Source of the DNA: Coemansia sp. RSA 922
Taxonomy: Eukaryota; Kickxellomycota; Kickxellomycetes; Kickxellales; Kickxellaceae
Assembly (NCBI GenBank): GCA_027577415.1
Contig: JANBQS010000337.1
Location: 1 to 20,735, forward strand
Direction of reading: 5' to 3'
DNA: 20,735 bases
Shown here: piece after piece, positions 1 through 8,521 of the stretch
How the letters are laid out: the number at the start of each line of letters is the position of its first letter
Position numbering within the stretch: position 1 is the stretch's first letter
Notes under the pieces: generated by a model
Database searches by the model: none
What the model was told of the DNA's origin: nothing
Seen by the model: only the letters and a program-made list of their open reading frames with translations
Made by a program: the position numbers and the translations under genes

Positions 1-3000
1 CAGATCTCGGAGACGCCGACACGTATTGCTGTGGGATAGGCGGAACCATAGGAACAGCCGCCAGTGGTTCATAAGAGTTATTATAATACGCGCCGCCATA
101 CGAACTAGTATCAGGAGACATAGGAGCCGAATACTGACCCGTCGAGTATCCTCCCAATGGACTAGCCAGCGAAGGCGCATAAGAAGCACGCGACGATAGA
201 CCCTGCGACGCCAACATTGGGATAATATTAGGAGTAAGATATCCCAAGCGCTCAATCGAACCCGCCGCAGCCTGCGCATCCAGATCATCCATATCAGTAG
301 CAGCCTGGTGAAGGATAGAAACCTGACCCACACTAGTAACTTGCTCACCCATAGACTCGCGAGTAGCTAACATACGCGGCGACCCCTCATGGTTGATTGA
401 ATTGGATACAGAGCCAGGTCTCGAAACAGCCAGACGCGATTGGCGGGCACTTAGCGGCGGAGGCAAGTCGATACTAGATACTGCGAGAGCTGCCAATGAT
501 GGAACTGAGCCCAAAATGACCTGAGTCTTGCGACGTTTCTCGGCCTCAAAATCGCACCAACGCTTCATTACGATCTGCGACGAATCAAACTCGCCATTAG
601 CACCGCCATGTCCCTTATCCTTGTCTTCACCGTGTACCATACGGGTCTGTCCCCAAGAAAAGTCGTCAAAGTGCCAGTACGCATAAGTCGGCAGTACGAA
701 ATTCCAAATCGGTAGCGAGCACAGGTAGATTAACATCCAGCCAATATAGACGAGCTTGCGCGACGTTAGTCCGATAAGAACAGCGGGGAGACCCAGAATG
801 ACCGCGAGCAGTGAGAGTGGCAGCCAGGGGACAGGGCGTGTGAACGTGGCAACAATAATGACGTAGAGCGTAAACACAATGGCGGCGGGGAGAGCCAGAG
901 TACCGACGAGATCCATGAAGATCATAAACTGCATGGAGAGACAGAAAGTACCGCAGAGATCGTTGACAAGCACGAGTTCGCCCAAATTGTGAACAGTCGA
1001 GTTGATCCAACGACGACGCTGCGACAATAGGATCTTGAACGAGTCAGGGACTACAGTCTTGCAGACGGCCGAGGGAATAAACATCATCTTGCGTTTCGGG
1101 AAAGTACGCAACATGAGCGTCGACAGGTAACGGTCCTCGCCCAAGAGCAATAGGTTCTTCTTGTGCAAAGTGTCGACGACATTCTCCGAGTAGTTCTCCA
1201 CGATATCGGGGTTAGCCAAAATAGGCACCCAGTAGCCGTGCTGACCCTTGGGAGCCTTGATCCGATACATACAGAAGCAACCGGGCAGGCAAGTGACACC
1301 ACCAAACACCGACTCAAAAGCCTTGGCCTGGTGATGGGCGATATAGTACTCGAAGACCTGGATCATCGTAACCCACGAGTCAGTCTTGTTAGCGATCTTG
1401 GTCTCTCCACACTGACCCATGATAGTCGGGTCGTCGACCATAGCCTTGACCATGCGCGTGAGACTGTCGACATATACCTTGGTATCAGCATCAACCATAA
1501 GAACGATCTCAAAGTTGTCGGGAGTAACGCCAGTAACGTTCCACATGGCGTTGAATAGCTCGTACTCGAGCTCGGTCATACGTTCGTCGAACATTACGCG
1601 CTGCAAGAAGCTCATCAGGATGATCTGCGAGTCACGCTTTCCGCGGTTACCAGGCTTGGGCTCAGAGGCCTCGTCGGGCGACCCACATTTGACGACGAGG
1701 ATCATGGGCACGCGGTTCTCACGAGCATGAGGTGGTGACTTTTCACCCGGCGAGTAATACCCAGCATAAAGCTTAGCCATGTTGTGACGCTTGGCACCTT
1801 GCGCAATGCTGACGTACGAGTAGGCTTGTACGCGGTCGGGCGGGATAACGAAATCAGTCATCATCGATAGACAGACGTCAGGCGTGTACATGTCCTCGCC
1901 AGCGCCCTTGATAAGACCGTCGCAGATAATGAACAGACATTTGTGCGACGCCGGGTAATCAGTACCGCTCAGCGAGTCCAGCGTCGTGCGGATGCCGTGC
2001 GCGCCCTCAGAGTAGCAAGTGACAAGCAATAGTGTGTACGCCAGCGCAAAGTCCCACGGAGAAGTCACTGCCGTAACCATAGGCGCAGTAGGCCCAGACT
2101 CGTCAGTAGCCGCAATGGGCGTCAGGCTGGCCGACTGCCGCGCCACGGCAAAGAGCGACTGGCGAGCGGGTATCCTCGCCTTGTCGCGGGCACCGGGCTC
2201 GTCTCCAGGCATGAAATGCGAGTAGCGCGAGGTAGTCGGGAAGAACCTCGAGCGACGATTAGCCGCATTACCGCCCCTCACAGTAGGGTCAGCCAGCACA
2301 GTGTAAGTGCGGTCGAGCTGCTCGGCATTCTGGCCATTAGCATCATAGTGGTTGTTGACATCAGCCCAGGCTTCAATTGCGGCCTGGCGGTCCTTGCGAT
2401 CAACCGCCGAGTCGCTACGCACCTGGCCTAAGCGGGGCCCCATGAACCAGCCAAAGTAAATAGCCATGAAGAACTTGGCAAACACGCCGCCCAAAATAAC
2501 AATCAACGACACGTACAGCATAATGTTCGCCGCAATACATCCCAGAGACGATGCGTCGATAGATCCGACTCTGAAAAGATCCAACGCACATGCGCCAACA
2601 TCCTTCATCGAGCCGCTAGACAGGTGCAGGGACACGTCTTTGCCTCGCATCGAGCCCTTTATGAGCGCCGCCAGCTCAGCAGGAGGCTTGGCCGTCGGCA
2701 GGAGGAACTGGCCACGTAGCAAATCTAGCACTGCGCCGTTATACACAACGAGATTGGCTTGGCTACGCACGTCGTCCCACGAGTACTGCACAGGCGTGCT
2801 GTCAAGCTGTGCCAGCGCCCGACGTCCCGCCGCCGAATTGTGGCAGCCCTGGTTGCTAGGAATCTGGTTGGCGTCAATAGACCCCGACGCGTTATAGTAC
2901 ACACAGGGGAAGGCGTTAACGACGTTGCCGTTGGCGTCTTTCGTGGAACTGTCGTAGTTCATAACGCCGTGGCAGGCGCTGTTGGGGTTCTGGAACAAAA

Positions 3001-3982
3001 AGCTCAAATCCTTGCCGCCAGCATTGGCAGGCGCACCCATGATGTTGGCATTGGCGGGGCCAGTCCAGGGGGACGCCTTGGCGTGCTTGAACTTTGTAAT
3101 ATCGTAAGCACGGCCTTGAACCACGACATAGCCGTTGCCGACCTCGTTCCACTTGATTCTGGTCTGCTGGCCAGACAACCCACACAGCACCTGCTGGAAG
3201 CCAAAAGTAAGAAAGGCAATGGCGCCCATCAGAAGGAGAATGAGACTGACCAGCCCAATCTTCTCGCGCCACGCCATTTGCACCTGCGTGTCGGGCATGC
3301 CGAAGCAGCGGAGTACGCGCCCAGGCGCCCAGAACGTAACAGTGCGGCAGTATGCTTGCCAGGGGTTTGGGCAGCATCGCCGCCTGCGTGGCTTTCCGGC
3401 CTGCTGCTTGCGCCGCTGACGCGCTGCTGCTGCCGCCCGCGCTCGGCTGCTGGGCTCTCCGGCCTGCTGCCTTTCGGGCCGCACTAGCGACCGGTGCCGC
3501 GCGGGTGCCTTGTACGACGCAAAGCCCTCCTCGCTGGCCTCCTGGTCGCCAGCGGGCTGCTGACGCCGCCTACGCTGCAAATGCCGGCCCTCGTCAACCG
3601 GCGTGGCGGCAGGCAGACCAACAGGCAGCTCGCCTATGCCACGCAGCAGAGGCTCGCCGGCAATCAGCGGCCGGTGGTCAGCCTGCTGTCCTGCCTGCGA
3701 AGAAATGTCCGATGCCGTGCGCTGGTCCAACCGGTCTCGGACCGCGTCGTTGCGGGTGTGCGAGCTAGTGCTGGACAGAACTTCCAACTCTACGCCACTA
3801 TTTGGATGTAACCCAGGACTACCCCCAAAAAACCCAGCCGCAGTATTGTTGTTGCCTGGTGGAAGTATGCCGTCAAATCCGTCAGAGCCCGGGCTACTGT
3901 TGTTAGTGTACTGTCTTTGCTGCCGTCTGTTGTCGAACCCATCGTCGTCCTCAAACGGACCGTGCTTTCCACTGTTCGCCAT
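1..3982 (-). CDS. CHS3: Class IV-type chitin synthase (Chs3-like), 3' end beyond the left edge
   Basis: One uninterrupted minus-strand frame of 1327 codons runs from the ATG at 3982 off the left edge with no stop, so the C-terminus is missing. The enzyme polymerises UDP-GlcNAc into chitin at the plasma membrane. Residues 1 to about 230 are a disordered, Gln/Arg/Ala-rich tail. An AWREK motif leads into a first membrane helix (about 243-265), followed by a cytochrome-b5-like lumenal domain (about 270-480) and a second helix pair (about 485-515). The GT2 catalytic core has VDADT (830-834), LGEDRYL (acidic E949/D950) and QRRRW (988-992). A C-terminal membrane cluster (about 1013-1103) precedes WGQTR (about 1110). 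This order, with the b5-like domain and WGxTR, is that of class IV (division 2) synthases; there is no myosin motor. The tail after about 1130 is Ser/Tyr-rich and unassigned. Family assignment is firm; the symbol is by class. Confidence 0.93.
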   Translation of the reverse strand, partial: MANSGKHGPFEDDDGFDNRRQQRQYTNNSSPGSDGFDGILPPGNNNTAAGFFGGSPGLHPNSGVELEVLSSTSSHTRNDAVRDRLDQRTASDISSQAGQQADHRPLIAGEPLLRGIGELPVGLPAATPVDEGRHLQRRRRQQPAGDQEASEEGFASYKAPARHRSLVRPERQQAGEPSSRARAAAAARQRRKQQAGKPRRRRCCPNPWQAYCRTVTFWAPGRVLRCFGMPDTQVQMAWREKIGLVSLILLLMGAIAFLTFGFQQVLCGLSGQQTRIKWNEVGNGYVVVQGRAYDITKFKHAKASPWTGPANANIMGAPANAGGKDLSFLFQNPNSACHGVMNYDSSTKDANGNVVNAFPCVYYNASGSIDANQIPSNQGCHNSAAGRRALAQLDSTPVQYSWDDVRSQANLVVYNGAVLDLLRGQFLLPTAKPPAELAALIKGSMRGKDVSLHLSSGSMKDVGACALDLFRVGSIDASSLGCIAANIMLYVSLIVILGGVFAKFFMAIYFGWFMGPRLGQVRSDSAVDRKDRQAAIEAWADVNNHYDANGQNAEQLDRTYTVLADPTVRGGNAANRRSRFFPTTSRYSHFMPGDEPGARDKARIPARQSLFAVARQSASLTPIAATDESGPTAPMVTAVTSPWDFALAYTLLLVTCYSEGAHGIRTTLDSLSGTDYPASHKCLFIICDGLIKGAGEDMYTPDVCLSMMTDFVIPPDRVQAYSYVSIAQGAKRHNMAKLYAGYYSPGEKSPPHARENRVPMILVVKCGSPDEASEPKPGNRGKRDSQIILMSFLQRVMFDERMTELEYELFNAMWNVTGVTPDNFEIVLMVDADTKVYVDSLTRMVKAMVDDPTIMGQCGETKIANKTDSWVTMIQVFEYYIAHHQAKAFESVFGGVTCLPGCFCMYRIKAPKGQHGYWVPILANPDIVENYSENVVDTLHKKNLLLLGEDRYLSTLMLRTFPKRKMMFIPSAVCKTVVPDSFKILLSQRRRWINSTVHNLGELVLVNDLCGTFCLSMQFMIFMDLVGTLALPAAIVFTLYVIIVATFTRPVPWLPLSLLAVILGLPAVLIGLTSRKLVYIGWMLIYLCSLPIWNFVLPTYAYWHFDDFSWGQTRMVHGEDKDKGHGGANGEFDSSQIVMKRWCDFEAEKRRKTQVILGSVPSLAALAVSSIDLPPPLSARQSRLAVSRPGSVSNSINHEGSPRMLATRESMGEQVTSVGQVSILHQAATDMDDLDAQAAAGSIERLGYLTPNIIPMLASQGLSSRASYAPSLASPLGGYSTGQYSAPMSPDTSSYGGAYYNNSYEPLAAVPMVPPIPQQYVSASPRS

Positions 3983-4017
3983 TGATATATCTTATCCCCT
4001 CCTTTGCAGACTATACA

Positions 4018-4487
4018 CTGTTGATAAGAAGAAAAAAAAAGTAGAGAAAAGAAAATGGTTTAGTAAAAAGTGCACAAGAAAAAAGAAGAAAAATATGTGT
4101 GTGGCGCATGGGAGGAGGAGGGATGTTTATTTTTTTCCCAAGGCTACAAAATAAAACAGATGGATGCCGAGAATGGTGGCATAACGGTGACATAAACGGC
4201 CCCTGAGCTTATTGTCCTCCTGTAAATAGAAGCGGGATGTAGGTGGAGTGTACATGGGCGTGACCCAAAAGATCTTTTTTTTTTTGTTCTCGCCACATTA
4301 CCACCAATGTCCTTCTTGCCGAAAGGAAAGTGTGTGTTGTTTTTTTGGGCTGTGAGGAAACGCCACACACTAAAGGCCGAAGGTGAAACCAGACCAAATA
4401 AGGGAAGGAGACTGATTGTTCCTGGAAACGGCCACTTTCACAAGAATGAAGAAAGGCACGCTCAGAGCTTTTTCTTGTGAGGCTTAC
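4018..4487 (-). other. Candidate 5'UTR intron of the chitin synthase
   Basis: On the coding strand a CAAG|GTAAGC donor at 4487 pairs with a strong acceptor: TACTAAACC (branch-like, 4065-4057), then a pyrimidine tract, then CAACAG ending at 4018. The ATG follows 35 bases later. A second donor, CAAG|GTAAGG at 4936, could be used instead (919 nt intron) or mark a further leader intron. The whole candidate lies outside the coding frame, so it would affect only the leader. Seen directly: the motifs. Inferred: that they are spliced. Confidence 0.4.
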
Positions 4488-5098
4488 CTTGTTCCCGAAA
4501 AAAAAAAAAGTCCTAGTGGTCTCCGCCTTTTTCCGACTTGGTCGCTGTCTTTTTTATGTCTACTGGGCGAGTATCTAGATAGAATGAGTTCGTTAATAAA
4601 AGGAGGCGCGGGAGGTGAACAGGAAATAGTGAGAGATAGAGTGCAAACGAGAAAAAAAAATAAAAATAAAAAATCAAATATGAAAGCCAAAAAAGTTCTC
4701 TCCCCATTCTCCAGAGAAAAAACAAGATAGGGCTTTTTGTCGTACACGCTTGGGGAAGGGGGTGAACTGCCCAATTAAGACCAGCATTCCTGTTGCTGTT
4801 TCTCAAAAATAGATGAGATTCACCTCCCCCAGCCGAACGGACGGCTCGGTTGTATTTGGATTTGAAGTGCACTGGCGTCATCGACTCGCAAGAAAGAGAT
4901 CTGCAAGAGATGATCGTCAAGGTCTGAAAGCCTTACCTTGTCTGTCTGTTTTTTTTCTGGGCTGAAACGTAAACAATCGAACTGTTACTGTTATGCGAAA
5001 AGAAGAAGCCGACAGACTAGAAAGAGGAAAAACAATAACAGATAAAGGCAGTAAGCTACCTTTAGCTACCTAGTAGCCTACACAATAATAAGAAAAAA

Positions 5099-5147
5099 AA
5101 GTGTTTTTTATGTGGAGAAAAGAAAGAAAGAAAGGGAAAAAACACTT
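5099..5147. repeat. Perfect 11-bp inverted repeat in the chitin synthase leader
   Basis: AAGTGTTTTTT at 5099-5109 is matched by AAAAAACACTT at 5137-5147, with a purine-rich 27-base spacer. If transcription starts near 5175 the hairpin would sit close to the 5' end of the leader. The arms are mostly A/T, so chance in this A/T-run-rich DNA is possible. Confidence 0.4.
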
Positions 5148-5202
5148 GAGAGAAGAAAGCCACATGAGGGAAGGCCCCTCTCATGAAGAATACCGGTTCC
5201 TA

Positions 5203-5210
5203 CTTTTATA
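5203..5210 (-). promoter_or_regulatory. TATA box facing the chitin synthase
   Basis: The minus strand reads TATAAAAG, a full TATA consensus, about 1.2 kb upstream of the chitin synthase ATG at 3982. A start about 30 bases downstream (near 5175) would give a long leader, which fits the splice signals found in the leader. No closer TATA match stands out in this orientation. The promoter role is inferred from sequence only. Confidence 0.45.
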
Positions 5211-5383
5211 GGCATCTATTTCTCAAGCTCCCCTCTCTCCTTCTGAGCGGAATGCATGAGATTTGGGCTGATGTCTTGGTGGTTGAGGAGGGGGGGAACG
5301 TGTCCGGGCTATAAATATCTTTTTTATCTAACGATGTGGGAATTGGGGGTGGTGGTGGAATCCAGCTCCATGCTCCAGGTATT

Positions 5384-5403
5384 GTCTGTGCTCACGCACA
5401 GAC
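5384..5403. repeat. Perfect 8-bp hairpin with 4-base loop
   Basis: GTCTGTGC and GCACAGAC flank a TCAC loop. It lies between the chitin synthase TATA box and the 3' end of the NAPE-PLD-like gene. It could be a structured 3' element or a protein-binding palindrome; nothing in the sequence decides. Confidence 0.4.
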
Positions 5404-5693
5404 GCCTCACATAGATGCGATTATTGGGGGGAGGGAGTAATATCTATTGTTCTGTTTTGTCCTCTCTCACCCCACCACCACTAGTCATTGGGTTTTTCCA
5501 ATATATTCACACACTCACTCAAGATTCCTTCTCTCTCTCTGAAAAATATGTAAAGCATGGCGAATGCGGATGCAATATACTTGTGTGGTCGGATGTCTAA
5601 TGTAATTGTCTACACACAATACAAGAAATATATCAACTAACAATGAGCGTAATATAACATTCTATACCGAGTGACTTCAAATAAAAAAAATTA

Positions 5694-6938
5694 TTAATTT
5701 GGTGAGGTCAGCGGGTTAGCCAGTGTGGTTTCTCCAATACTTATGACCGAGAATTCCTCCGCCTTATGACCGCGAGCCAGCATTTCGCTTTTCAATCTAA
5801 TAGGCGGCTCATCAGTAGGCTCGTTAGTGAGTATAAAAGTACCCCAATGAACACCAATAGACTTTTTCGATCCAATATCCTCATGAATACGAACAGCTTG
5901 CTCCGGATTGACATGCATACTAGAAAACATTATTTCAGGCGCATACGCTCCAATAGCAATAGCAGAGAGATCGAATGGTCCATAGACGCGACCAATTTGC
6001 TTAAACGCCGGACACTCTGCCTTGCTCTCGTTACCGTATACTGACGAGTAGGCGGTATCACCCGAGAAGAAAAATTTGCCGCCAGACGGTCCCCGAATAA
6101 CCCAACTACTCCACAAGGTCGACATACGGTCAAATATCCCGCGTGCAGTCATATGCTGAGCCGGCGTACATGCCAAAGTAAACTGTCCGTCTATACCAGG
6201 TACCGTTATATGGAATTCGTCCCACCAGTCACCGATAAACACATTACGGAACCCCACCGACTCCAAAATACTGCGGTTGCCTAGGGGCGAGTATACGCGG
6301 ATATCAGGATATCTTTTCGCTACCTCGCGTAATGTGTTCCAGTCCAAGTGGTCATAATGATTGTGCGAGACTATCAGCACATCGACTACATCAGGCAAGT
6401 CCTTTACTTGACATGCGGGTGCCGTATACCGCTTGGGTCCTATCCACTGTGAGGGCGAACATCTTTGCGAAAAAACCGGGTCGCAAAGTATTGTCGCCCC
6501 GTCCACTTGCACCAACAAAGAGGCGTGTCCCAGCCAAGTTACTTGCATTTGTCCAGAGGCAGGTCCGTCGATAAGCGTACGGTCTAAGGTTACGACCTTT
6601 GGTACTCGTCCTTGGGCTATTGCTTGTTTGGCGGCTTTCCTGTCAAAATTGAATATCAGGTCTTTGATAAACAACAGAAATGGTGGTACCGCAAATGAGG
6701 GCCATGGGTTTGTGAAGCGTCCGTTCTTGTGGTGCGATTTGTCCTTGGCTAATTCTACACGCAGGGCCTCCCCATTTAGCTCGGCTGTATCGTCAGGTTT
6801 GCTCATTGTGATCGAGGGAGTTATTGTGGGCAGTAATGATAGTTTGGAGATGATACCCCGCGCTGTTGGTATAGATGGAAGGGCGCTGGTTTTGTATAGG
6901 CGTCGGTTTGGTGTTGGTAAAGCACGCCGCAAAAGCAT
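5694..6938 (-). CDS. NAPE-PLD/Fmp30-like zinc hydrolase with mitochondrial-type presequence
   Basis: 414 aa from the ATG at 6938. The frame extends upstream only to a TTG and covers the TATA box, so I start at the ATG. The family hydrolyses N-acylphosphatidylethanolamine to N-acylethanolamine and phosphatidic acid; yeast Fmp30 is the mitochondrial member. Metallo-beta-lactamase ligands are all present: HNHYDH (H192, H194, D196, H197), H262 in TPAQH, D294 in SGDT and H364 in HWGTF. This is the ligand set and order of human NAPE-PLD. Residues 1-44 (starting MLLRRALPTPNRRLYK) are Arg- and Ser-rich with no acidic residue, as in mitochondrial targeting peptides. A second in-frame ATG at 6806 (MSKPDD) aligns with the start of the neighbouring paralogue and could give a form without the presequence. 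Substrate is inferred from family. Confidence 0.87.
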   Translation of the reverse strand: MLLRRALPTPNRRLYKTSALPSIPTARGIISKLSLLPTITPSITMSKPDDTAELNGEALRVELAKDKSHHKNGRFTNPWPSFAVPPFLLFIKDLIFNFDRKAAKQAIAQGRVPKVVTLDRTLIDGPASGQMQVTWLGHASLLVQVDGATILCDPVFSQRCSPSQWIGPKRYTAPACQVKDLPDVVDVLIVSHNHYDHLDWNTLREVAKRYPDIRVYSPLGNRSILESVGFRNVFIGDWWDEFHITVPGIDGQFTLACTPAQHMTARGIFDRMSTLWSSWVIRGPSGGKFFFSGDTAYSSVYGNESKAECPAFKQIGRVYGPFDLSAIAIGAYAPEIMFSSMHVNPEQAVRIHEDIGSKKSIGVHWGTFILTNEPTDEPPIRLKSEMLARGHKAEEFSVISIGETTLANPLTSPN

Positions 6939-6987
6939 AAAATAATAAAGTAGTTTGGTAAAAAAAAGCCAAAAAAGAAAGAATAAT

Positions 6988-6995
6988 TTTATAAA
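6988..6995 (-). promoter_or_regulatory. TATA box of the presequence-bearing NAPE-PLD-like gene
   Basis: TTTATAAA lies 50 bases upstream of the ATG at 6938 on the coding strand. That spacing allows a short leader and supports 6938, not the upstream TTG at 7007, as the translation start. The octamer is palindromic, so orientation rests on the position of the gene. Confidence 0.5.
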
Positions 6996-7093
6996 GAGTC
7001 TAGACAACCTCCCCTATTCCTAAGCAAATGGTGTCTTTAAAAGGAAAGCGCGTGCCAAGCCGTGGAGGAGGAGAATCCCGCCTGAAAATTATT

Positions 7094-7126
7094 CACTTGC
7101 ATCTAATCCGAAATTCAATGCAAGTG
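7094..7126. repeat. Inverted repeat CACTTGCAT / ATGCAAGTG
   Basis: A perfect 9-bp inverted repeat (7094-7102 and 7118-7126) with a 15-base spacer lies about 155-190 bases upstream of the ATG at 6938 and also in the 3' flank of the 7190-8293 gene. The same 9-mer occurs singly upstream of two of the three TMBIM-like genes (16614-16622 and 19056-19064). A dimeric regulator site is one reading; a 3'-end hairpin is another. Confidence 0.45.
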
Positions 7127-7189
7127 GGGGATACTCGGAAATAGTTCGGGCACACAGATGAATTGAAATAAAAATGACCTCGTACTAAT

Positions 7190-8293
7190 CTAAATAGTCA
7201 CAGACATCGTCAATGAGCCCGACGTAGTCTCGCCAATACTAAGGACAGCGAATGTTTGATCTGAATGGCCACGAGCAGTCATCTCCCGAACAAAGCGCGC
7301 AGGTGGCTCGTCAACAGGCTCGCTGGTAAGCATGAAGGTGCCCCAGTGAATCGGTACAGACTTTCTGGCCCCAATGTCCTCATGAATCCTGACAGCATGC
7401 TCAGGCTTGGAATTAACCCCACAGAAAAAGTTCTCTGGTCCGTATCCGCCCACAGCCAGCGCAGCCAAGTCAAAGGGTCCATAGACCTGTCCTATTTGCT
7501 TAAAGGCCGGGCACACAGCACCCTCTTCATTATTGTATGTAGACGAGTACGCAGTATCGCCCGAGAAGAACACCCGCCGGCCAAATGGTCCCTCTATGAC
7601 CCAGCTACTCCACAGAGTCTTGTTGAGGTCAAACAGTCCGCGCGACGTAATGTGTTGAGCTGGCGTACATGCGAACTTGTACTTGGCGTGTCCATCTTTT
7701 CCAAACATCGGAATAGAGATTTCCTCCCACCAGTCCTTGAGATACACGATCCTAAATCCAGCAGCATCCAGTATCGGACCATTGCCCAGGGGAGCGACTA
7801 CCTGGATTGCGGGATACCTTGCAGCGACCTCACGCAACGTATTATAGTCCAAGTGGTCGTGGTGGTTATGTGAGATGACGAGAAAGTCTATACCTTCCGG
7901 TAGGTCTTTAACTTGACAAGGCGCCCTAGTATACCGCTTGGGACCCATCCACTGTACGGGTGAGCAGCGTTCGGAGAATACAGGGTCGCAGAGAATCTTC
8001 GCATAGTCCAGTTGTATTAGCACTGATGAGTGACCAAGCCACGTCAGTTGTAGATTGTCAGAGTGCAAGTCCAATGCGGCGTTGTCGAGTGACACTACTT
8101 GGGGCGCTCTGCCTTCGGCTATTGACTTTTTGGCGGCGCTGGTGTCGCGTGTCAAGAGGTGGCGGTAAAAGGTCAATGGAGGCACTTCTGTGAATGATGG
8201 CCAGGGGTTGCCAAACCGCCCATTCTTCAAGTGATGCGACTTGTCTGCGAGAAGCTGGACCCGCAGCTGCTCTCTTTCATTGTCAGTAGACAT
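7190..8293 (-). CDS. NAPE-PLD/Fmp30-like zinc hydrolase, paralogue without presequence
   Basis: 367 aa from the ATG at 8293 (MSTDNEREQL); the upstream frame extension begins at TTG and is ignored. It is clearly paralogous to the 5694-6938 product: both share KSHH-KNGRF-NPWPSF near the N-terminus, the FSxRCSPxQWxGPKRYT block, TLWSSWVI and the C-terminal SIGETT. All zinc ligands are kept: HNHHDH (H142, H144, D146, H147), H214 in TPAQH, D246 in SGDT and H316 in HWGTF, so it should be an active phospholipase-D-type hydrolase. It lacks the Arg-rich presequence of its neighbour, which suggests a cytosolic or other membrane location. The two lie head to tail on the same strand, 251 bases apart, a tandem duplication. 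It shares a 228-base divergent promoter region with the TTI1-like gene. Confidence 0.86.
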   Translation of the reverse strand: MSTDNEREQLRVQLLADKSHHLKNGRFGNPWPSFTEVPPLTFYRHLLTRDTSAAKKSIAEGRAPQVVSLDNAALDLHSDNLQLTWLGHSSVLIQLDYAKILCDPVFSERCSPVQWMGPKRYTRAPCQVKDLPEGIDFLVISHNHHDHLDYNTLREVAARYPAIQVVAPLGNGPILDAAGFRIVYLKDWWEEISIPMFGKDGHAKYKFACTPAQHITSRGLFDLNKTLWSSWVIEGPFGRRVFFSGDTAYSSTYNNEEGAVCPAFKQIGQVYGPFDLAALAVGGYGPENFFCGVNSKPEHAVRIHEDIGARKSVPIHWGTFMLTSEPVDEPPARFVREMTARGHSDQTFAVLSIGETTSGSLTMSVTI

Positions 8294-8521
8294 GTAGGTA
8301 TTGATAGAGTGAGATTTTGCCAAAAATTGATACAATAGAAAGACACAAAGAAGCAACCACGGGATGCATGGTGGGGGATGGCTTGTTTAACTTGTGTCGG
8401 ACCATAATCGATTTGTCTCGAACTCCTGTCATCACCACTGTCGCTAATTTGCGGCAACGGGCTTACGAAGGGTGTATTCATTCAATTTATATGTTTATCA
8501 TTTAGAGTTAATAGAGACACC

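Larger units (their letters stand above)
3983..5693. other. Long intergenic region: chitin synthase leader and promoter, and 3' flank of the NAPE-PLD-like gene
   Basis: This 1.7 kb has no reading frame that looks like a protein. Its frames are short and full of homopolymer translations (Lys and Phe runs). It has many A and T runs, purine-rich strands such as the AGAAAGAAAG stretch near 5121, and a polypyrimidine tract near 5530. On the minus strand, facing the chitin synthase, it holds a TATA box near 5203-5210, two GTAAG splice-donor-like sites (4936 and 4487) and a branch/acceptor pair just before the ATG. I see no tRNA or rRNA here. Confidence 0.6.

Noticed and set aside
2759..3487. A 242-codon plus-strand frame and other frames inside 1-3982
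   Set aside because: They overlap the continuous chitin synthase frame on the other strand, which has clear domain motifs throughout; their translations have no recognisable features.
4513..4920. A 135-codon minus-strand frame upstream of the chitin synthase
   Set aside because: The translation is dominated by Phe/Leu runs from T tracts, with no family resemblance; it lies in the probable leader region.
6939..7007. 23-residue hydrophobic N-terminal extension of the presequence-bearing NAPE-PLD-like protein
   Set aside because: It starts at TTG, not ATG, and covers the likely TATA box at 6988-6995.
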